Origin: Siniperca chuatsi
Taxonomy: Eukaryota; Chordata; Actinopteri; Centrarchiformes; Sinipercidae
Assembly (NCBI RefSeq): GCF_020085105.1
Contig: NC_058063.1
Coordinates: 15,857,262 to 15,921,261 of the forward strand
Direction of reading: 5' to 3'
Length of the DNA stretch: 64,000 nt
Below are positions 60,811 to 64,000 of the stretch, piece after piece (position 1 is the first letter of the stretch; each line of letters opens with the position of its first letter). Under the pieces are notes generated by a model. That model saw only the letters and a list, made by a program, of their open reading frames with translations, was not told where the DNA came from and made no database searches. The translations under genes were made by a program, and so were the position numbers.

Positions 60811-61679
60811 TAGCCCAACGGGTGATAACGACGAAAATAAGGGGGCGAAAACGACGCCAGCCAGAGTCAGAGTCAAATAACAGTTAATAAATAATCTGTT
60901 ATTTAACTTTTACACACACAAAACATTATTAAGTAAAATAATATAGATGCTAAGTGAATCTAACCATAAAAGTTTCAATTTGTTTGACCCAAGAAGATGT
61001 CTCTTCTGGCTATCACCCACGATTTGGGAAGTGTTTTTAAAATCTATATTGAAGGACAACCAGAAATGCTATGTATGGTATGTTTTTACCTTATTATTAA
61101 TAGATAACATTATGGAGTAATGCAATAAAAACATTGGTTAAAATAAGAAATTAATAATTACATTGGCTATACATAAAATAAGTAAATAAACTAAATAAAG
61201 TAAAATATTTAAATTCATCACATCACATCAAAAAGAAAGAAAAGAACATATTCATTTGTACTGTAGTTCAAATAATTTTAAGCAAAATTAGGAATGGTTT
61301 TCAGGCTTTTCTGATATAGGCTACATTCTTCAAGGAATTGAGAAAACCTTTAAGGTCTACCAAAATCAGCCTGCAGTCTGGTTTGAGATGAATTAATCTT
61401 GACTTTTAAATTTGGAACTTTCTGAAAAGGCACAAAAGTTTGACGCTGTAATTTATGAAGTATTATCATTTCCAGTATTAAATTCCAAAAACAAGATCAC
61501 GATTGCTTAAGTTTTATCCGCCTAGAGAAAGCAGTGAACATAAGGAGAGAAATGTCTCCCCAGAGAGAGGCAGTCTGAGGAAATGTCTACTTTCAATGTC
61601 CACACTACCTGTTTCCCTCAAAAAAAAGTGCAGTAGGTCTCCCTCCTCCCTGGCCACAGAAAATGGGTGTCTTCACATT
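60811..61679. other. Intergenic upstream of actr2
   Basis: AT-rich, with no supported feature between the trinucleotide array and the actr2 promoter region. Confidence 0.5.
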
Positions 61680-61817
61680 CAGTAATCCCGCCCACGCTTG
61701 AAGGAGTAGCAAGAAGACTTCTTACCTGTCAATTGCAGTCACTGCTAAATTCATGTGTAATAATCCTGTCCTGACAGGAGGGAGTATTTTATAGCTGTTT
61801 ATAGTATTTGTTTAAGT
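61680..61817 (+). promoter_or_regulatory. actr2: Likely actr2 promoter/leader
   Basis: The bases before the actr2 ATG include a GC-box-like CCCGCCCACGC near 61,687-61,697 and a TATA-like TTTTATAG near 61,786. Which element positions the start is not clear. Confidence 0.3.
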
Positions 61818-62811
61818 ATGGACAGCGAGGGGAGAAAAGTGGTGGTCTGTGACAATGGGACAGGGGTAAGTCAAATAGTCCAAAGTGTCTGTATTGTGCC
61901 ATACAGTAGCTCAGCGTATTAACAGCACTGGTTGTTGTCTTTTTTCTTTTCCAGTAGATTTTAGTTTGTATTCAAAGTGTTATCTTCGAGAGTTTTTGAT
62001 GCAAACCTACACCAGGTGTATTAAATATCTGTTTTATTTTAAAGCGGTTGTTCTAACGAGGTAAAGCTTGTTTCTGGATCACGTAGTGATGGGTGTGGGT
62101 GTGAATCTGTGAGCATACTGCAGCCTGATTCCACATCTGTCTGGACTTGTCACTCTGCCTCTAATGTGCACACAAAGCCATAAATGGTTGCAATGCTTTG
62201 AACTGAGCAACAATTGGATGAAAAGCAGGAAGAGAGATTTGAGGTACTAAATTAATACTGTATTGTGACATGTAAATGTTGACATCCAGGCATTACAGTT
62301 AAAACAAATATGACTTATACCTGCAGCCAAAAACTGGTTGTATCCAATTTTTGCCTCTGCATGGAATGTATTCCATCCCTCCAGGCTAAGGAATGTGTCT
62401 GTGTCCACAAAGACAAGTTGGGACACTACTCATGAGTTGTAGTCATGACAGGCAGAGAAGCAGATAGTCTGAAGTGAATGGAAGGCTATTTAAATGCAGT
62501 GAAACAACATTTTTATTTTTCCTGTGTTTGCCAAATGAATTATTCCACTTGCTTTTACAAATGTAATGAAATTGCAATTGAATTGTCTGATGAATAAGAG
62601 ACATTCTGGTAAATGGATCATGATAATACACTCTGGGACAGTTTCCTGGATACAGATTAAGACTAGTACTGGATTAAACTGAATGGAACTGATTTATGAA
62701 CAGAAATTATCCATACAAAAGGCTCAGTGCAGGAGTACAATTAATGTGCAGCATCGATTCAGAGCTATACATACAAAGTTTCAGTTTCAGTAAACATACA
62801 AAAACGAGAAC

Positions 62812-62861
<50 letters not shown>

Positions 62862-63008
62862 TCGCTTCATATGTTTCATTCTCACATCCCTCCCCAGTTT
62901 GTCAAGTGTGGCTTTGCTGGATCCAACTTCCCCGACCACATCTTCCCTGCCATAGTGGGTCGACCACTCATACGATCAACCACCAAAGTGGGCAACATTG
63001 AGATTAAG
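61818..63008 (+). CDS. actr2: actr2, actin-related protein 2, first two coding exons
   Basis: Arp2 is one of the two actin-like subunits of the Arp2/3 complex that nucleates branched actin filaments. Exon 61818-61865 encodes [16 protein letters not shown], including the first phosphate-binding loop (DNGTG). Exon 62898-63008 encodes [20 protein letters not shown] and then [17 protein letters not shown]. The fit to human ACTR2 is nearly exact over 53 residues. Both junctions are phase 0 with GT-AG borders. The next exon (DLMVGDEASELRS in the human protein) was not found before the right edge, so about 340 residues are outside the window. Whether this is the actr2a or actr2b duplicate cannot be told from these exons. 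Confidence 0.95.
62814..62859. repeat. (CA)23 microsatellite before actr2 exon 2
   Basis: Pure CA run ending 38 bases before the exon 2 acceptor of actr2, on the transcribed sense strand. Confidence 0.97.
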
Positions 63009-64000
63009 GTGAGGTTACTACTTGCTCTTTCACTGAACCTGGCAGCTGAAATCAGTCTGGCAGCATTTGAGTTGTGATCACGGACAATTCAACAGAAGAA
63101 AACATGAACATTCTGTAAACTTTTCTTCTTTCATGTCTTGTTTTGCATATTTCCGTCCATCCAATCTGATGTCACTGGCTTTGATTTGAGATAAACAACA
63201 ACAGCAACATGAGGCACAATAAAAGGGATGAAAAGGGGATAAAACTATATGTCACTTATTAAAACCTAGATTTACTTAGACTCACCAACCTTACTGCAGC
63301 CTCTCATAACAAAAACTGTATTCATATGAAGTTGTATTCTATTTAAAGCAAAGGGAATGACTGTCTGATAAGTCTAGATGCACACTGTAAGACTTTTTCA
63401 GCTAATTAAACACCTGACCTACCTCTTCTCCTCCAGCTCTTCTCATCGCTCAGCTCATACGTTTTAAAGTGTCTTAGTGCTGTGCACCTGTTAGCTTCCT
63501 AAGACACAGTTAAGTTCATATGCTTGTGTAACCTGAGGTTGTGCAGATCATTCAGACCTTTACTCTTGTAATCCTCACTGGACTGCACACAGAACTTTTG
63601 TTCAGCAGGAGTGCAAAGGGCACTGCCACAAAAAAAAAGATGGTATAGGTTACTTACTCCCTTAGTAAAAATTATTTTTTGGCAATATTTGCCTTCATTT
63701 CATAATCAACAGCAGAGTCAAGAAAAAGACATCAGAGTTCCCAATATAATTGTTTTTCTTTTTTATGCTCTGTTGGATTTTATTCTATCGTGTTATTTAT
63801 TGTTTCTTATCTTTACTATATTTGTTATATTTATTGTATCAGTGACTGAACAAAGCAAAGCAAAAACAAAACAGTTTCAGAGTAGTTGTAGCATCGCTCA
63901 AAAATAGAAAAAAAGAGAGAGGGTATGCTTTAAACTTCCCCCTTTCCATTAGAAAAAACATTTCCAGTCCTAATCCTGTATTTATACTTAGATAAATTGA
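63009..64000 (+). other. actr2: actr2 intron 2, cut by the window edge
   Basis: AT-rich intron following donor AAG|GTGAGG. No match to the next Arp2 segment was seen. Confidence 0.75.

Noticed and set aside
60670-60876. Minus-strand frame with poly-Glu/poly-Ala
   Set aside because: It is a translation of the TTC/TGC microsatellite with no conserved flanks.

Overview
The window is nuclear DNA from a ray-finned (teleost) fish. The genes are split by GT-AG introns and encode vertebrate proteins. One of them looks like six7, a SIX-family gene known from fish. The non-coding DNA carries dinucleotide microsatellites, short DNA-transposon remnants and dispersed repeats of the kind seen in teleosts. 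Nothing bacterial or viral was seen, and I found no convincing unknown multi-gene system. The most unusual items are regulatory or structural.

Layout, left to right. (1) 1-27,850, minus strand: the 5' half of clcn3, an endosomal 2Cl-/H+ exchanger. A 5' leader exon lies near 27.6 kb. Two alternative N-terminal coding exons lie at 19.6-19.8 kb and 13.6-13.7 kb, followed by seven shared coding exons from 6.8 kb down to 0.4 kb. The rest of the transporter and the CBS domains lie beyond the left edge. (2) 29.9-32.3 kb, minus: nit1, complete in six coding exons. (3) 32.8-34.8 kb, plus: pfdn2, complete in four exons, head-to-head with nit1. (4) 37.0-37.1 kb, minus: a tRNA-Ser(GCT) gene. (5) 37.7-40.1 kb, plus: b4gat1, complete in two exons. 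(6) 40.1-54.5 kb: a 14 kb stretch with no recognisable gene. It contains a strong CTCF-type motif, several repeats and some unexplained complex-sequence blocks. (7) 54.8-57.6 kb, plus: a SIX3/6-class homeobox gene, most likely six7, in three exons behind a TATA box. (8) 61.8 kb to the right edge, plus: the first two coding exons of actr2 (Arp2).

The genes do not form one pathway. clcn3, nit1, pfdn2, b4gat1 and actr2 are broadly used cell-biology genes (vesicle acidification, metabolite repair, chaperone delivery, dystroglycan glycosylation, actin branching). six7 is a tissue-restricted retinal regulator set in a large gene-free interval. The nit1/pfdn2 divergent pair is also found in mammals, so shared promoter control is likely.

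All coding exons were joined by hand using splice sites, reading phase and remembered similarity to human or zebrafish proteins. Codon phases close exactly across every junction of clcn3, nit1, pfdn2, b4gat1, six7 and actr2. Transcription start sites, UTR ends, regulatory motifs and repeat-family names are inferences without expression data or database searches.
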